Made by a program: the position numbers and the translations under genes. Source: Selenomonadaceae bacterium (GTDB taxonomy: Bacteria > Bacillota > Negativicutes > Selenomonadales > Selenomonadaceae). From it: a stretch of 38,784 nt of DNA. Location of the stretch: NCBI GenBank assembly GCA_017470715.1, contig JAFUYE010000045.1, positions 1-38,784 of the forward strand, in the 5' to 3' direction. The notes under the pieces are model-generated. The model had not been told where the DNA came from, did no database searches, and was given only the letters and a program-made list of their open reading frames with translations. This document shows, in pieces, positions 1 to 7,917 of the stretch; the first letter of the stretch is position 1; each line of letters starts with the position of its first letter.

Positions 1-123
1 AAGAAACGCGCCGAAGGCAAAGACCATTTGACTGCCATCGGGCATGTTTGCCACAAGATGCTTGCCATTATTTTCGCCGTCCTCCGTGATAACAAACCTT
101 ATGTTCCGGCTTCAACTGCTTGA
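1..123 (+). mobile_element. IS110-family transposase, C-terminal end (partial)
   Basis: Reading frame 1 is open from the window edge to a TGA at 121-123 and gives 40 residues. The segment TAIGHVCHKMLAIIFAVLRD followed by NKPYVP is typical of the extreme C-terminus of IS110/IS116/IS902 transposases, which end just after the transposase_20 domain. The N-terminal DEDD catalytic domain lies outside the window, so completeness cannot be judged. The gene converges on the GTPase gene on the other strand with only 16 bases between stops. Terminal repeats are not visible, as expected for IS110 elements, which usually lack long inverted repeats. Confidence 0.8.
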
Positions 124-139
124 CTTTTTATAGCCGGTC

Positions 140-2191
140 TCAATTCAAAATAACGGGGTCATCGAAAATTTGTTGCGTCAACTGAATTTCTTCGTCCGTG
201 AAGTTTCCGCTCCCGGGCAAGTGAATCAAATACATGTCGCCGTTGTCTTCGTCCTCAACAAATTTGTCGAACCCGAATTCGCAGCCCAAAATATTTCTTT
301 GCACGTAATCGACAACGTCATCAAAGTAAGTTTCGTCGCCGACTTTGCACACCGACAATTTTTCGCCGAGAAGTTCCGACAACTTTTGACGATTCGATTC
401 GGACAGCCGTTTACTGTTGACAAAGAAAAATTCTTCGCCGACGATTCGCGCAATGGTGGAAATGCTGAGTTCGTCAGAACCGATTTGCGAATATTGCGCC
501 GCCCGCACAAGTAATTGAAAGTTCAATTCGCCGTATTGATGATTAAGCGTGTCGGCAACGGAATTTTGAGCGTAAGACAGATTCTCAAGCATGTCCGCCA
601 TTGAAAAAAGCGTGTTATAGAAACCGTCAATTTGTTTGCCGAAAATTTCTTCGTTGATGACTTTAATAACGCTGTCGCCGACGTTGGACAAAATTTCGTC
701 GCGGGATTCTCCCAATTTCTCGCGCAGTTCGTTTTTCGCCTCACGAATTTTTTCTTCTTTACTGTCGCCGAAAATCAAAGAAAACAATCCGAACGCGGCG
801 GCACCTACCCAACCGACTGGCGTAAGTGCCAAAAGCGGTGCAAGTTTACCCACGTCGCGCAGAAAAGTTCCCGTGTCGGGCAGGTAAATTTGCGGAGCTA
901 TAAAATTCGTGCCGGAATAATTCAAGTCCTGAACAAGTTCGTCGCTGAGTTCGTGCATTTTCGTCGAGGCTTCTTCGCCGATTTGACGAATGAAATTTTG
1001 ACAACGCTCATTGATGTTCAGACTATCGACGGCATCTTTCCAATGGTCGCCCGCGTATTCGGATTCGTAGTAATTGTTCACGACGTAATTAATTTTTGTG
1101 TTCATATCGCGGCTCAACGTATCCATGAAAGTATTGTAAGCCGTTTGCGTTCTTTCGGTGAAACCTCTGCGCCAATTGTTGAGTTGGTTAATCTTGTCAA
1201 TATAGCTTTTCCACGCAAGGACTGTGTCGGCACTTTGAGCGTAAAGCGCGGCGATTGACGCTTGCATCGGGCGGGCGACGGCATCAATGAACGTTTTGAT
1301 TCGGATAAATTTACCGTCACTGCGAACTTTTTCCAGAATAAAATTTTCGACGGCGGAAAAGTTGCTGAGCCGATAAAGTTCGTCGTCATTTTCGCGCTGA
1401 GAAAAAAACGCCGATTGCAAATGCGAATACACAAACGGCACGTCCTCGAAGTTGTAACCTTTTTCAACGGAAAACTGTTTGAACTGCCGAACGATTTCTT
1501 CAAGGCGGCTTTGGTCGTGAATTTTCTTGTCCAGTTGCCGCAAGTCAAGTTTGCGTTTGGCACTTGCGCGGTCGGGCGACAAAACCTGTTTGACGTTGAC
1601 GATACCCAAAACGGGCTTGCCGAGTTTTTTGAGTTCACCCAGTCGTTCGGCTTCGTAAGGTTGCGGCGCGTCGTCGGTCAACAGGAAAAGAGCCAAGTCC
1701 GCATCTTTTGCCGCCTCGAAAGCCAATTTGTCATCTTGTTCGCCGCCGAATGAACACGTCCCGGGCACGTCGAAAATTTTTAAGCCGTTCCAGTGATAAG
1801 CCCGAACGTCAAGCGTCGTGCGTTGTGCGCCTTTGCCGATTGACGAACCGTCACCGCGACGAAGAATTTCCATCAGTGTCGACTTGCCCGCCATCGTGCG
1901 CCCATACAGGACGATTGTGAATTCGCCCATTTTGTCTTTCAAACTGCGCAGATTTTCGCCGACGCCGTCAACGGTTTGCTGCTGAAGTTTTTTCATGTTG
2001 CGCAACTGTTTTTCAAAGTGCGGGTCTTTTTCAAGGCGCGACAAAGTCCCCTGTTTGCTATCCGCGTTGAGAAGTCTGTCCTGTGCGGTGTGAAGATCCA
2101 ACTTCATCTTGTCGAAACTTTCGTCCGCAAGTTGATAGCCTTGCTCGGCGTACTCACGACATGCCGTCAATTCTTCTTGAAATGTTGCCAA
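140..2191 (-). CDS. Large membrane-associated GTPase (dynamin-like/50S GTPase fold)
   Basis: This 683-residue protein has a P-loop GRTMAGKS at residues 97-104, a switch-I threonine around 125 and a G3 motif DVPG at 141-144, so it should bind and hydrolyse GTP. The fourth guanine-specificity motif is degenerate: NVKQ near residue 199 replaces N/TKxD. A long helical region follows. A glycine-rich hydrophobic stretch at about residues 455-480 (LTPVGWVGAAAFGLFSLIFG) could insert in or lie on a membrane, as in bacterial dynamin-like proteins. The start is TTG at 2191, chosen because GGAAAGGA lies 8 bases upstream; no better ATG precedes the P-loop. It is a single gene downstream of a terminator. 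Function is unknown; membrane remodelling or stress roles are only inferred. Confidence 0.75.
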   Translation of the reverse strand: MATFQEELTACREYAEQGYQLADESFDKMKLDLHTAQDRLLNADSKQGTLSRLEKDPHFEKQLRNMKKLQQQTVDGVGENLRSLKDKMGEFTIVLYGRTMAGKSTLMEILRRGDGSSIGKGAQRTTLDVRAYHWNGLKIFDVPGTCSFGGEQDDKLAFEAAKDADLALFLLTDDAPQPYEAERLGELKKLGKPVLGIVNVKQVLSPDRASAKRKLDLRQLDKKIHDQSRLEEIVRQFKQFSVEKGYNFEDVPFVYSHLQSAFFSQRENDDELYRLSNFSAVENFILEKVRSDGKFIRIKTFIDAVARPMQASIAALYAQSADTVLAWKSYIDKINQLNNWRRGFTERTQTAYNTFMDTLSRDMNTKINYVVNNYYESEYAGDHWKDAVDSLNINERCQNFIRQIGEEASTKMHELSDELVQDLNYSGTNFIAPQIYLPDTGTFLRDVGKLAPLLALTPVGWVGAAAFGLFSLIFGDSKEEKIREAKNELREKLGESRDEILSNVGDSVIKVINEEIFGKQIDGFYNTLFSMADMLENLSYAQNSVADTLNHQYGELNFQLLVRAAQYSQIGSDELSISTIARIVGEEFFFVNSKRLSESNRQKLSELLGEKLSVCKVGDETYFDDVVDYVQRNILGCEFGFDKFVEDEDNGDMYLIHLPGSGNFTDEEIQLTQQIFDDPVILN

Positions 2192-2252
2192 ACCAATCAG
2201 TCCTTTCCGAAGTGAAATTTTATTGCTGAATGGAATTCTACGCCGTTTTTAT

Positions 2253-2302
2253 AAAAAAATGTCACCCGACAAGCGACCTGCGCGAAAACTTTTCGGGTGA
2301 CA
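2253..2302 (-). terminator. Rho-independent terminator after the aldo-keto reductase
   Basis: On the minus strand TGTCACCCG and its exact complement CGGGTGACA form a 9-bp stem around a loop of about 25 bases, followed by seven T residues. It would end the larB and aldo-keto reductase transcript before the GTPase gene, so the GTPase needs its own promoter in the last 60 bases or relies on read-through. Confidence 0.75.
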
Positions 2303-2341
2303 ATTATGACACAGATTTTAAATTTCTGTTGTGACGTGCGA

Positions 2342-2367
2342 TTGAATACTATCACTAACAGTATCAA
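2342..2367. repeat. Operator-like inverted repeat
   Basis: TTGAATACT (2342-2350) and AGTATCAA (2360-2367) are inverted with one bulged base, around a 9-base centre. The site lies in the 297-base gap between the aldo-keto reductase stop and the GTPase start. It could be a protein-binding site or a chance palindrome in AT-rich DNA. The rest of this gap holds only the terminator and the palindrome at 2411. Confidence 0.3.
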
Positions 2368-2410
2368 TTTGAATGACGGAACTTTGTCGACGCTTACCAA
2401 TTTTCAAACC

Positions 2411-2431
2411 GGTTACTTTTAAAAAGTAACC
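2411..2431. repeat. Perfect 10-bp-arm palindrome containing GTAACC
   Basis: GGTTACTTTT and AAAAGTAACC face each other across one base. There is no T tract after it, so it is not a typical terminator. The arm sequence AAGTAACC also occurs in the two promoters near 10.15 and 10.63 kb, which raises the possibility of a shared DNA-binding protein; this is inference. Confidence 0.4.
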
Positions 2432-2488
2432 AAACAGCTGACGCGATTAATCATATCGAAATTCAAATATTATTGCCGCGTCCAAACG

Positions 2489-3427
2489 TCACCAATTTTC
2501 AAAGCGGCGATTTTGATTGACGGCACGAATCAAATTCATGTCCTTTTCGCTCAGGCGGAAGTCAAACACGTTGAAATTTTCTTCGATGTGCGCCTTGTTC
2601 GACGAACCGGGAATGACGATATAATTTTCTTGAATGTGCCAACGCAGGACAATCTGCGCGGGACTTTTGGAATATTTTTCCGCAAGCTGTTGAATCGTAT
2701 CGTTGCCGAAAATTTTTTGCGTGTTGCCGCGCCCGCCAAACGGATACCAACTTTCAACGACCGTGCTGAAATGTTTAAGGTAATCTTGCAGTTCGCGGTT
2801 TTGATAGAACGGATGATTTTCGTTCTGAACGACGGCGGGGACAATTCGGGCAATGTTGCGAATCCTGTCGAAGTCCTCCGGCGTGTAATAATTTGAAATG
2901 CCGATTGAACGAATCTTGCCCGCATTAACGCCGCGTTCGAGCGCGTGATAAGTTTCCTCGTCCCAACGACCGGGCTGGTGAATCAAAACCAAATCAATGT
3001 AATCGAAACCGAATTTACGAAGTGAATCGTCAATCGCCGTGTCGGGGGAATTGTGATTGTCGGGCAGAATTTTTGTCGTGACGAAAATTTCTTCTCGTGT
3101 GGCAATGCCGTCGCCAATCGCCCGCCGAATTCCGTTGCCGACGTCAATTTCGTTGCGGTAATAACGCGCCGTGTCAATCAACCGATAGCCGACTTTCAAC
3201 GCGTGATAAACGCATTCTTCGGCGACAGCTCCGGTCAATGTCCACGTGCCCAAACCAATTCGCGGCATGTTGAATCCGCTGTTGAGAGCAACGGAATCGC
3301 TGAAAAAACTTTTGCTCATGTCGTGAACCTCCTTAGTTTTTTCGGATAAATTTTGTGCGCCGCAAGCAGAAAAAACATTAGCAAATGCCGCGCAGGTTAT
3401 CAACGTTAAAAATTCTCGTCTGGTCAT
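2489..3427 (-). CDS. Aldo-keto reductase, with optional Tat/lipoprotein-like leader
   Basis: An NADPH-dependent aldo-keto reductase of the 2,5-diketo-gluconate reductase type. Counting from the internal Met at 3319, the catalytic tetrad is Asp49, Tyr54, Lys83 and His114, and length from there is 275 residues, typical for the family. Two starts are possible. The upstream ATG at 3427 overlaps the larB stop as ATGA and adds 37 residues beginning MTRREFLTLI and reaching FSACG, which looks like a twin-arginine signal with a lipobox. The internal ATG at 3319 has a perfect AAGGAGG seven bases upstream. Both may be used, giving exported and cytosolic forms. The substrate cannot be read from sequence; small sugars or ketones are likely. 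Confidence 0.85.
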   Translation of the reverse strand: MTRREFLTLITCAAFANVFSACGAQNLSEKTKEVHDMSKSFFSDSVALNSGFNMPRIGLGTWTLTGAVAEECVYHALKVGYRLIDTARYYRNEIDVGNGIRRAIGDGIATREEIFVTTKILPDNHNSPDTAIDDSLRKFGFDYIDLVLIHQPGRWDEETYHALERGVNAGKIRSIGISNYYTPEDFDRIRNIARIVPAVVQNENHPFYQNRELQDYLKHFSTVVESWYPFGGRGNTQKIFGNDTIQQLAEKYSKSPAQIVLRWHIQENYIVIPGSSNKAHIEENFNVFDFRLSEKDMNLIRAVNQNRRFENW

Positions 3428-4194
3428 GTCAACTGCACCCGATTAATCTTCGACGCAAGTACGCCCGCACCGAATCCGTTATCGATGTTGACGACGCTCA
3501 CGCCCGCCGCGCAACTGTTGAGCATTGCCAAAAGTGCCGCAAGTCCGTTGAACGACGCACCGTAACCGACGCTTGTCGGGACTGCGATAACGGGACGCGA
3601 AGTCAGCCCGCCGACAACGCTCGCTAACGCACCTTCCATGCCCGCAACGACGATTATCACGTTCGCGGAAGTAATTTCGTCAATGTGCGCGAACAATCGA
3701 TGAATTCCCGCGACACCGCAATCGTAGCACGTGCCGACCGCATTGCCCCAAAGATACGCCGTCAATCGCGCTTCCTCGGCAACGGGAATGTCGCTCGTTC
3801 CCGCCGTCACGACCAAAATTTTTCGCGAATCGTCACGCACGAAACTTTTATCGCGGTCAACGTAAATCATGCGTGCCGTTTCGTCGAAAACCGCTTCGGG
3901 AATTTCGTCGCGCAGAAAATCAAATTGTTCGCGGCTCGCACGACTTGCAATCAGATTTCCGTTGCTGCGTTCGTAAAGATTTTTGAAAATAATTTTGAGT
4001 TGTTCCTTCGTCTTGCCGGGCGAATAGACGACTTCTGGAAAACCTTGACGCAATTCGCGCCCGTGATCAATCGTCGCAAAACCGAAACTTTCCGTCGCCA
4101 ACGAAAAATTTTTCAGCGCGGAAATAATGTCCGTCTCCGAAATTTTTTCCGACTTGTAAGCGCGCAACAGTTCCGACAAATTTTTTTCAGTCAT
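3424..4194 (-). CDS. larB: LarB, nickel-pincer cofactor carboxylase/hydrolase
   Basis: LarB converts nicotinic acid adenine dinucleotide to pyridinium-3,5-biscarboxylic acid mononucleotide, the first step to the nickel-pincer nucleotide cofactor of lactate racemase and related enzymes. The 256-residue protein has the GFPEVVYSPGKT motif at 51-62 and a C-terminal PurE-like (AIR carboxylase) domain with VVTAGTSDIPVAEEA, VVAGMEGALASVVGGL and AVPTSVGYG. The start at 4194 has GAGGTG six bases upstream; a longer frame to 4470 runs across the opposing cbiC gene and is rejected. The stop overlaps the start of the aldo-keto reductase by 4 bases. larC, larE and a racemase are absent from the window. Confidence 0.92.
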   Translation of the reverse strand: MTEKNLSELLRAYKSEKISETDIISALKNFSLATESFGFATIDHGRELRQGFPEVVYSPGKTKEQLKIIFKNLYERSNGNLIASRASREQFDFLRDEIPEAVFDETARMIYVDRDKSFVRDDSRKILVVTAGTSDIPVAEEARLTAYLWGNAVGTCYDCGVAGIHRLFAHIDEITSANVIIVVAGMEGALASVVGGLTSRPVIAVPTSVGYGASFNGLAALLAMLNSCAAGVSVVNIDNGFGAGVLASKINRVQLT

Positions 4195-4215
4195 AATGTT
4201 CACCTCGACAGCTAA

Positions 4216-4244
4216 AATAAAACATAAACTGCGCTCAAAGTCAA
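4216..4244 (-). promoter_or_regulatory. Candidate larB promoter
   Basis: On the minus strand TTGACT (4244-4239) and TTTATT (4221-4216) are 17 bases apart, matching sigma-70 consensus at 5/6 and 4/6. The -10 lies about 22 bases before the larB start codon, which fits. Confidence 0.5.
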
Positions 4245-4251
4245 ATTCGCG

Positions 4252-4281
4252 TTGACGACAACGGCGCACGTTTGCTAGACT
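4252..4281 (+). promoter_or_regulatory. Candidate cbiC promoter (extended -10)
   Basis: TTGACG at 4252-4257 and TAGACT at 4276-4281 are 18 bases apart, and the -10 is preceded by TGC, an extended -10. It reads away from larB toward cbiC and, with the larB promoter, forms a divergent control region of about 120 bases. No cobalamin riboswitch is evident in this short leader. Confidence 0.55.
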
Positions 4282-4311
4282 GTCGAAAACTTTTCGGAAG
4301 GAGAAATTTTT

Positions 4312-4959
4312 ATGTTCATGACCAAACCTATGGAAATTGAAACTCGCAGCATGGAAATTATCGCTCCGCATTTGGACGGACTTAAGCTCACGGACGACGC
4401 AAAAAAAATTTACTCGCGGATTATCCACGCGTCGGGCGATGTCGAATACGCGCCGATAATAAAAATTCATCCGCAGGCGATTGACGCGATTAAATCTGCA
4501 CTTCGCAACGGGGCAAATATTTTTACCGATGTCGAAATGGTTCGTCGCGGAATAAGCATTCGGACGTTTTCAAAATTCGGCGGCGAAATTTTTTGCAAGG
4601 TTGCCGATGTCGACGTGCGCGAATTCGCTCAACGCGAAGGCATTACCCGTTCAATGGCGGCAATGAGATTTTTTGGCAAACGGCTTGACGGTCAACTTAT
4701 CGCGATTGGAAATGCACCTACCGCATTGTTTGAAGTGTTGCGGCTCGTTCGCGAAGAAAATATACGTCCCGCCGCGATTATCGGTGTGCCCGTCGGTTTT
4801 GTCGGTGCCGCTGAATCGAAAGCTCAACTTGCCGCGCAGGACGAAATTCCGTTTATCACCGTCGAAGGTACCAAAGGCGGAAGTTCAATCGCAGTCGCCG
4901 CCGTCAACGCGATTTTGTACATGCTGGACAATTCACGGGGGCTTACGAATGAAAAATAA
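4312..4959 (+). CDS. cbiC: Precorrin-8X / cobalt-precorrin-8 methylmutase
   Basis: CbiC/CobH moves the C-11 methyl group to C-12 of the corrin ring precursor, giving (hydrogeno)cobyrinate. The 215-residue protein shows the catalytic His at residue 39 in RIIHASGD, the IAIGNAPTAL segment, PVGFVGAAESK and the glycine-rich GTKGGSSIAVAAVNA near the C-terminus. The ATG at 4312 has GGAAGGAG eight bases upstream; the next Met codons are too close to distinguish. The gene overlaps cbiA by 11 bases, so the two are translated together. The other cobalamin genes are not in the window, so the pathway must be split in this genome or incomplete. Confidence 0.93.
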   Translation: MFMTKPMEIETRSMEIIAPHLDGLKLTDDAKKIYSRIIHASGDVEYAPIIKIHPQAIDAIKSALRNGANIFTDVEMVRRGISIRTFSKFGGEIFCKVADVDVREFAQREGITRSMAAMRFFGKRLDGQLIAIGNAPTALFEVLRLVREENIRPAAIIGVPVGFVGAAESKAQLAAQDEIPFITVEGTKGGSSIAVAAVNAILYMLDNSRGLTNEK

Positions 4960-6304
4960 TTTTCCTCGACTGATAATCGCGGCAACACAAAGCGGTTCCG
5001 GCAAAACGACGATAACTGCGGGATTGTTGTGCGCGTTGAAAAATCGCGGGCTGAACGTGCAACCGTTCAAAGTCGGTCCCGATTATATCGACACGGGTTG
5101 GCATTCGCTTGCCTGCTCAAAACCGTCGCACAATCTCGACAGCGTTCTTGTCGGCACAGACAATTTGCCAAAAATTTTCACGGACGCGGCACGTGACGCA
5201 GATATTTCCGTTATCGAAGGCGTCATGGGACTTTATGACGGTTCGCGCAACGGCGGCGGCTCCACGGCGGAAATTGCCAAACTTTTGAACGCGCCGGTTA
5301 TTTTGGTTGTCGACGCAAAAAGCATGGGAGCTTCTGCGGCGGCGATTGCTCTCGGTTTTCGCGAATTCGATAAATCCGTAAATCTTGCGGGCGTGATTTT
5401 AAATCGGCTCGGCTCGGATTCGCACGCAAAATTAATTGTCGACGCGCTTGACAAACTCGGCATAAAAGTTTTCGGCACGATTCGACGCAACGACGAATTC
5501 AAGTTGCCCGAACGACATTTGGGGCTTGTTCCGACAACTGAAAATTTTTCCGTTGACGTGTTGCAAAAAATCTGCGCGGCGGTCGAAAATCAAGTTGACG
5601 TTGACGCGCTGATTGACGTTGCCAAAAATTCAAAGCCTCTCGAAAAAACTTGTCCCTTGTCCCTTACCACTTGTCCCTTAACAAAAATCGCCGTTGCCCG
5701 TGATGCCGCGTTCAATTTTTATTATGACGCGTCGTTGAGCGTACTTGAGCAATTCGGCGCGCAGATTGTTTTTTTCAGCCCGCTTGACGACGAAACTTTA
5801 CCGGCGGACATTGACGGCTTGATTATCGGCGGCGGTTTTCCCGAAATGTTTGCGTCTCAACTTGAAGCCAACAAAAAAATCCGCACGGAGATTTTCCATG
5901 CGGCGAATAATGGTCTGCCGATTTTTGCCGAATGCGGCGGATTTATGTACCTGATGAATCGTCTTGTCGATTTCGACGGTCACGGTTTTGAAATGTGCGG
6001 AGTGATTGACGGCACGGCGACAATGACGCGCAAGTTGCAACGTGTCGGCTACGTCGAAGCTGAACTTTCGGCGGATTGTGCACTCGGTCAACGCGGAGAA
6101 AAATTTTTTGCGCATGAATTCCATTACTCGACTGCCGAAGTTGCCGAAAATCTTTTCGACTGCAAACGGTTGCGCACGGGCGAAAATTTCACTGCGGGCG
6201 TTTCCGTCAAAAATGTCGCGGCGTCGTATCTGCATTTACATTTCGCGGGCTGTCCGAATGTCGCGAAAAATTTTGTCGAAACGTGCCTTAAGCGTCGACA
6301 ATAA
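4949..6304 (+). CDS. cbiA: Cobyrinate a,c-diamide synthase
   Basis: CbiA amidates the a and c side chains of cobyrinic acid using glutamine and ATP. The 451-residue protein has an N-terminal P-loop ATQSGSGKTT (11-20), the PFKVGPDYIDTGWH motif and VIEGVMGLYDG, then a class-I-like glutamine amidotransferase domain with nucleophile Cys329 in AECGGFMYL and HEFHYS at 389-394. The start at 4949 overlaps cbiC by 11 bases; a longer frame to 4673 lies inside cbiC and is rejected. The linker between domains contains TCPLSLTTCPLT, encoded by TTGTCCC repeats (see 5649). The stop overlaps the convergent epimerase gene by 17 bases. Confidence 0.93.
   Translation: MKNNFPRLIIAATQSGSGKTTITAGLLCALKNRGLNVQPFKVGPDYIDTGWHSLACSKPSHNLDSVLVGTDNLPKIFTDAARDADISVIEGVMGLYDGSRNGGGSTAEIAKLLNAPVILVVDAKSMGASAAAIALGFREFDKSVNLAGVILNRLGSDSHAKLIVDALDKLGIKVFGTIRRNDEFKLPERHLGLVPTTENFSVDVLQKICAAVENQVDVDALIDVAKNSKPLEKTCPLSLTTCPLTKIAVARDAAFNFYYDASLSVLEQFGAQIVFFSPLDDETLPADIDGLIIGGGFPEMFASQLEANKKIRTEIFHAANNGLPIFAECGGFMYLMNRLVDFDGHGFEMCGVIDGTATMTRKLQRVGYVEAELSADCALGQRGEKFFAHEFHYSTAEVAENLFDCKRLRTGENFTAGVSVKNVAASYLHLHFAGCPNVAKNFVETCLKRRQ
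5649..5680 (+). repeat. TTGTCCC heptamer repeat inside cbiA
   Basis: Two adjoining and one separated copy of CTTGTCCCTT occur in the interdomain linker of cbiA. The frame stays open, so the repeat is translated as two TCPL blocks. The 7-base period equals that of the intergenic TAATTCC arrays. Confidence 0.75.
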
Positions 6305-7133
6305 TCGAATATCCCGACGTGAAAATTTTGCCGACTTCCAAAGCAACAATGCCGTCTTTTTCGGTCAAGTCGCCGTCGAAGTTCGCAAAGTCCGCGTGTC
6401 CGTGCCACGGTTCAAGACAAACAAACGGCGCACCGACTTTCGTCCAAATGCCCCAGAACGGAAAACCTTCGGCTTTGAGCGTGACGGATTTTTTGTCGCG
6501 GCGAATTGTGATTTCACTGCTTTTCAGGTTGTCGAAAATCAGCGCGTCGCCTTTGAACAAATCGTAGTTGAGTTTAAGAATTTTCCCGTCAATCGTCGGA
6601 ATGCGTTCGTCGCTCAACAGTCCGCCCGTCAAAGGAATTCTCGCAGAATTTTCGCTTTGGTCGAATTCAAGTTGATAATCGTCGAAGTTGCCACCGTCGA
6701 AAGGCACGGTCAACGCGGGATGTGCGCCGATTGAAAAATAAATCGTTTTGTCGTCCAAATTTTCGACGCGCCAGTTGATTTTAAGTTGATTTTCGTCGAG
6801 CGTGTAAGTGACGGTCAACGCGAATTTGAACGGATAATTTTTTAACGTGTCGTCGCTGAACGTCAACTTAAACGTCAACGGATTTTCGTCGACGCAAACA
6901 AAATCGCTCAGCCTGCCGAAGCCGTGACTCGGAAGCGAATAATTTTTTCCGCCGAAACGAAACGTATCGTCTTTGAGCTTGCCGACAATCGGGAACAAAA
7001 TCGGCGAAGAATATTTCCAAAATTCCGTGCCGCTGCAAATAAAATCGGTGTCGCCTTTGACGAGCGATTTCAATTCCGCGCCGTGTTCGTCGACGGTGAT
7101 TTTGAGTGTGCCGTTATCCAATGTGTGTGTCAT
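6288..7133 (-). CDS. Aldose 1-epimerase family protein (LacX-like)
   Basis: This 281-residue protein matches the galactose mutarotase-like fold of the short LacX type, which interconverts alpha and beta anomers of sugars in the cytoplasm. Visible family features include SHGFGR near residue 80, the central SIGAHPALTVPF with the conserved His, and a C-terminal PFVCLEPWHGHAD with the usual Glu region. The start is ATG at 7133: GGAGG lies eight bases upstream, and a TTG further up at 7148 falls at the edge of that binding site, so it is rejected. It faces cbiA tail to tail with 17 overlapping bases. Its natural sugar is unknown. Confidence 0.82.
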   Translation of the reverse strand: MTHTLDNGTLKITVDEHGAELKSLVKGDTDFICSGTEFWKYSSPILFPIVGKLKDDTFRFGGKNYSLPSHGFGRLSDFVCVDENPLTFKLTFSDDTLKNYPFKFALTVTYTLDENQLKINWRVENLDDKTIYFSIGAHPALTVPFDGGNFDDYQLEFDQSENSARIPLTGGLLSDERIPTIDGKILKLNYDLFKGDALIFDNLKSSEITIRRDKKSVTLKAEGFPFWGIWTKVGAPFVCLEPWHGHADFANFDGDLTEKDGIVALEVGKIFTSGYSIIVDA

Positions 7134-7146
7134 ATCGCGTGCCTCC

Positions 7147-7192
7147 AATTCCTAATTCCTAACTCCTAATTCCTAATTCCTAATTCCTAATT
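7147..7192. repeat. TAATTCC heptamer array, copy 1
   Basis: About six copies of the 7-base unit TAATTCC, one with a C for T change, lie between the epimerase start and the YbjN-like gene stop. The array ends with CCTAATTGCCC, close to the CCTAATTGCAG end of the other two copies. Confidence 0.8.
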
Positions 7193-7197
7193 GCCCT

Positions 7198-7698
7198 TCA
7201 GTCGTCGCCTTCGACGGATTCAATCGCGTCGTCCGGCTCAAGAATTCCGAACATGACTTTGACAAGTGCGTCGCCGTATTTTTCGACCATAATCATCCCG
7301 ATAACCAGCGCGAAATCAATCTGTTCGTAAGTCGGCGCAACAAATTCGTCCGTGCCGCAATAAATCGAAGTCCGATAAGAAATTTCTCCGTCGTTGAAAT
7401 CGAAATCGAAGCCGCCGACTTTCAAGCCGTAATTTGCGCGCAAAATGAATTCGGCAACTTTGGTGCGCTCTTCTTCGTCCGCGCTCAACGGCAAAATCAT
7501 ATGCAAGACGAGTTTGTCATTGTAAGCGTGGAAGAAAACGTCGACATGCCGAAATTTCGTGTCGATGGAATAAGTCGCCTTGGCAACGTTGCGTTCATCG
7601 AACGGGCGGTATTTGACTTTGTCGCGAGCAAAAAAATTTTCGACAGCCGCAATAACTTCAGCCGTTGTGTCGCGAGTTTGTTGCAATTTTTCATCCAT
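7198..7698 (-). CDS. YbjN-domain protein
   Basis: A 166-residue acidic, soluble protein with the YbjN/T3SS-chaperone-like fold pattern: an N-terminal helix, a beta-rich middle (DVFFHAYNDKLVLHMILPL), the signature NYGLKVGGFDFDFNDGEISYR and a C-terminal helix ending in an acidic tail. Proteins of this family are often annotated as sensory-transduction regulators, but the biochemical role is not established. The ATG at 7698 has a modest GAAAGAAGAG upstream. It is transcribed toward the epimerase gene, with a heptamer array between them that could affect co-expression. Confidence 0.7.
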   Translation of the reverse strand: MDEKLQQTRDTTAEVIAAVENFFARDKVKYRPFDERNVAKATYSIDTKFRHVDVFFHAYNDKLVLHMILPLSADEEERTKVAEFILRANYGLKVGGFDFDFNDGEISYRTSIYCGTDEFVAPTYEQIDFALVIGMIMVEKYGDALVKVMFGILEPDDAIESVEGDD

Positions 7699-7724
7699 AA
7701 ATATCGCTCTTCTTTCGTTGAAAC

Positions 7725-7830
7725 AATATGGAATCAGGAATATTACGGTTGCGAATTTAATTCCTAATTCCTAATTCCTAATTCCTAATTCCTAATTCCT
7801 AATTCCTAATTCCTAATTCCTAATTGCAGT
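7725..7830. repeat. TAATTCC repeat element, copy 2
   Basis: A left arm CAATATGGAATCAGGAAT, a centre GGTTGCGAATTTAATTCC, then about nine TAATTCC units ending CCTAATTGCAGT. The copy inside a phage gene at 16185-16266 has the same order: GGAATTAGGAAT, GGCTACGCGATTCAATTCC, then CCTAATTGCAGT. The two arms can pair, so the element can fold back. It fills the gap between the divergent YbjN-like and ClC genes. Confidence 0.75.
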
Positions 7831-7917
7831 ATTGCTCTCCTTCCGTTGCGGCGATTTTATTTTGCGAAAAAATTTTTGTCAAGCGCGGGTGTAGCCAAAA
7901 ATTCTACGCGTCGTATA

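Noticed and set aside
1114..1753. Additional proteins overlapping the GTPase gene
   Set aside because: They have skewed compositions and no motifs, and lie in other frames of a well-supported gene.
4195..4470. N-terminal extension of larB
   Set aside because: It lies antisense to cbiC, has no family sequence, and the internal ATG has a good ribosome binding site.
4673..4948. N-terminal extension of cbiA
   Set aside because: It is an out-of-frame reading of cbiC; the family starts right at MKNNFPRLIIAATQ.
7147..7830. CRISPR array
   Set aside because: The repeats are contiguous heptamers with no spacers and no cas genes are near.
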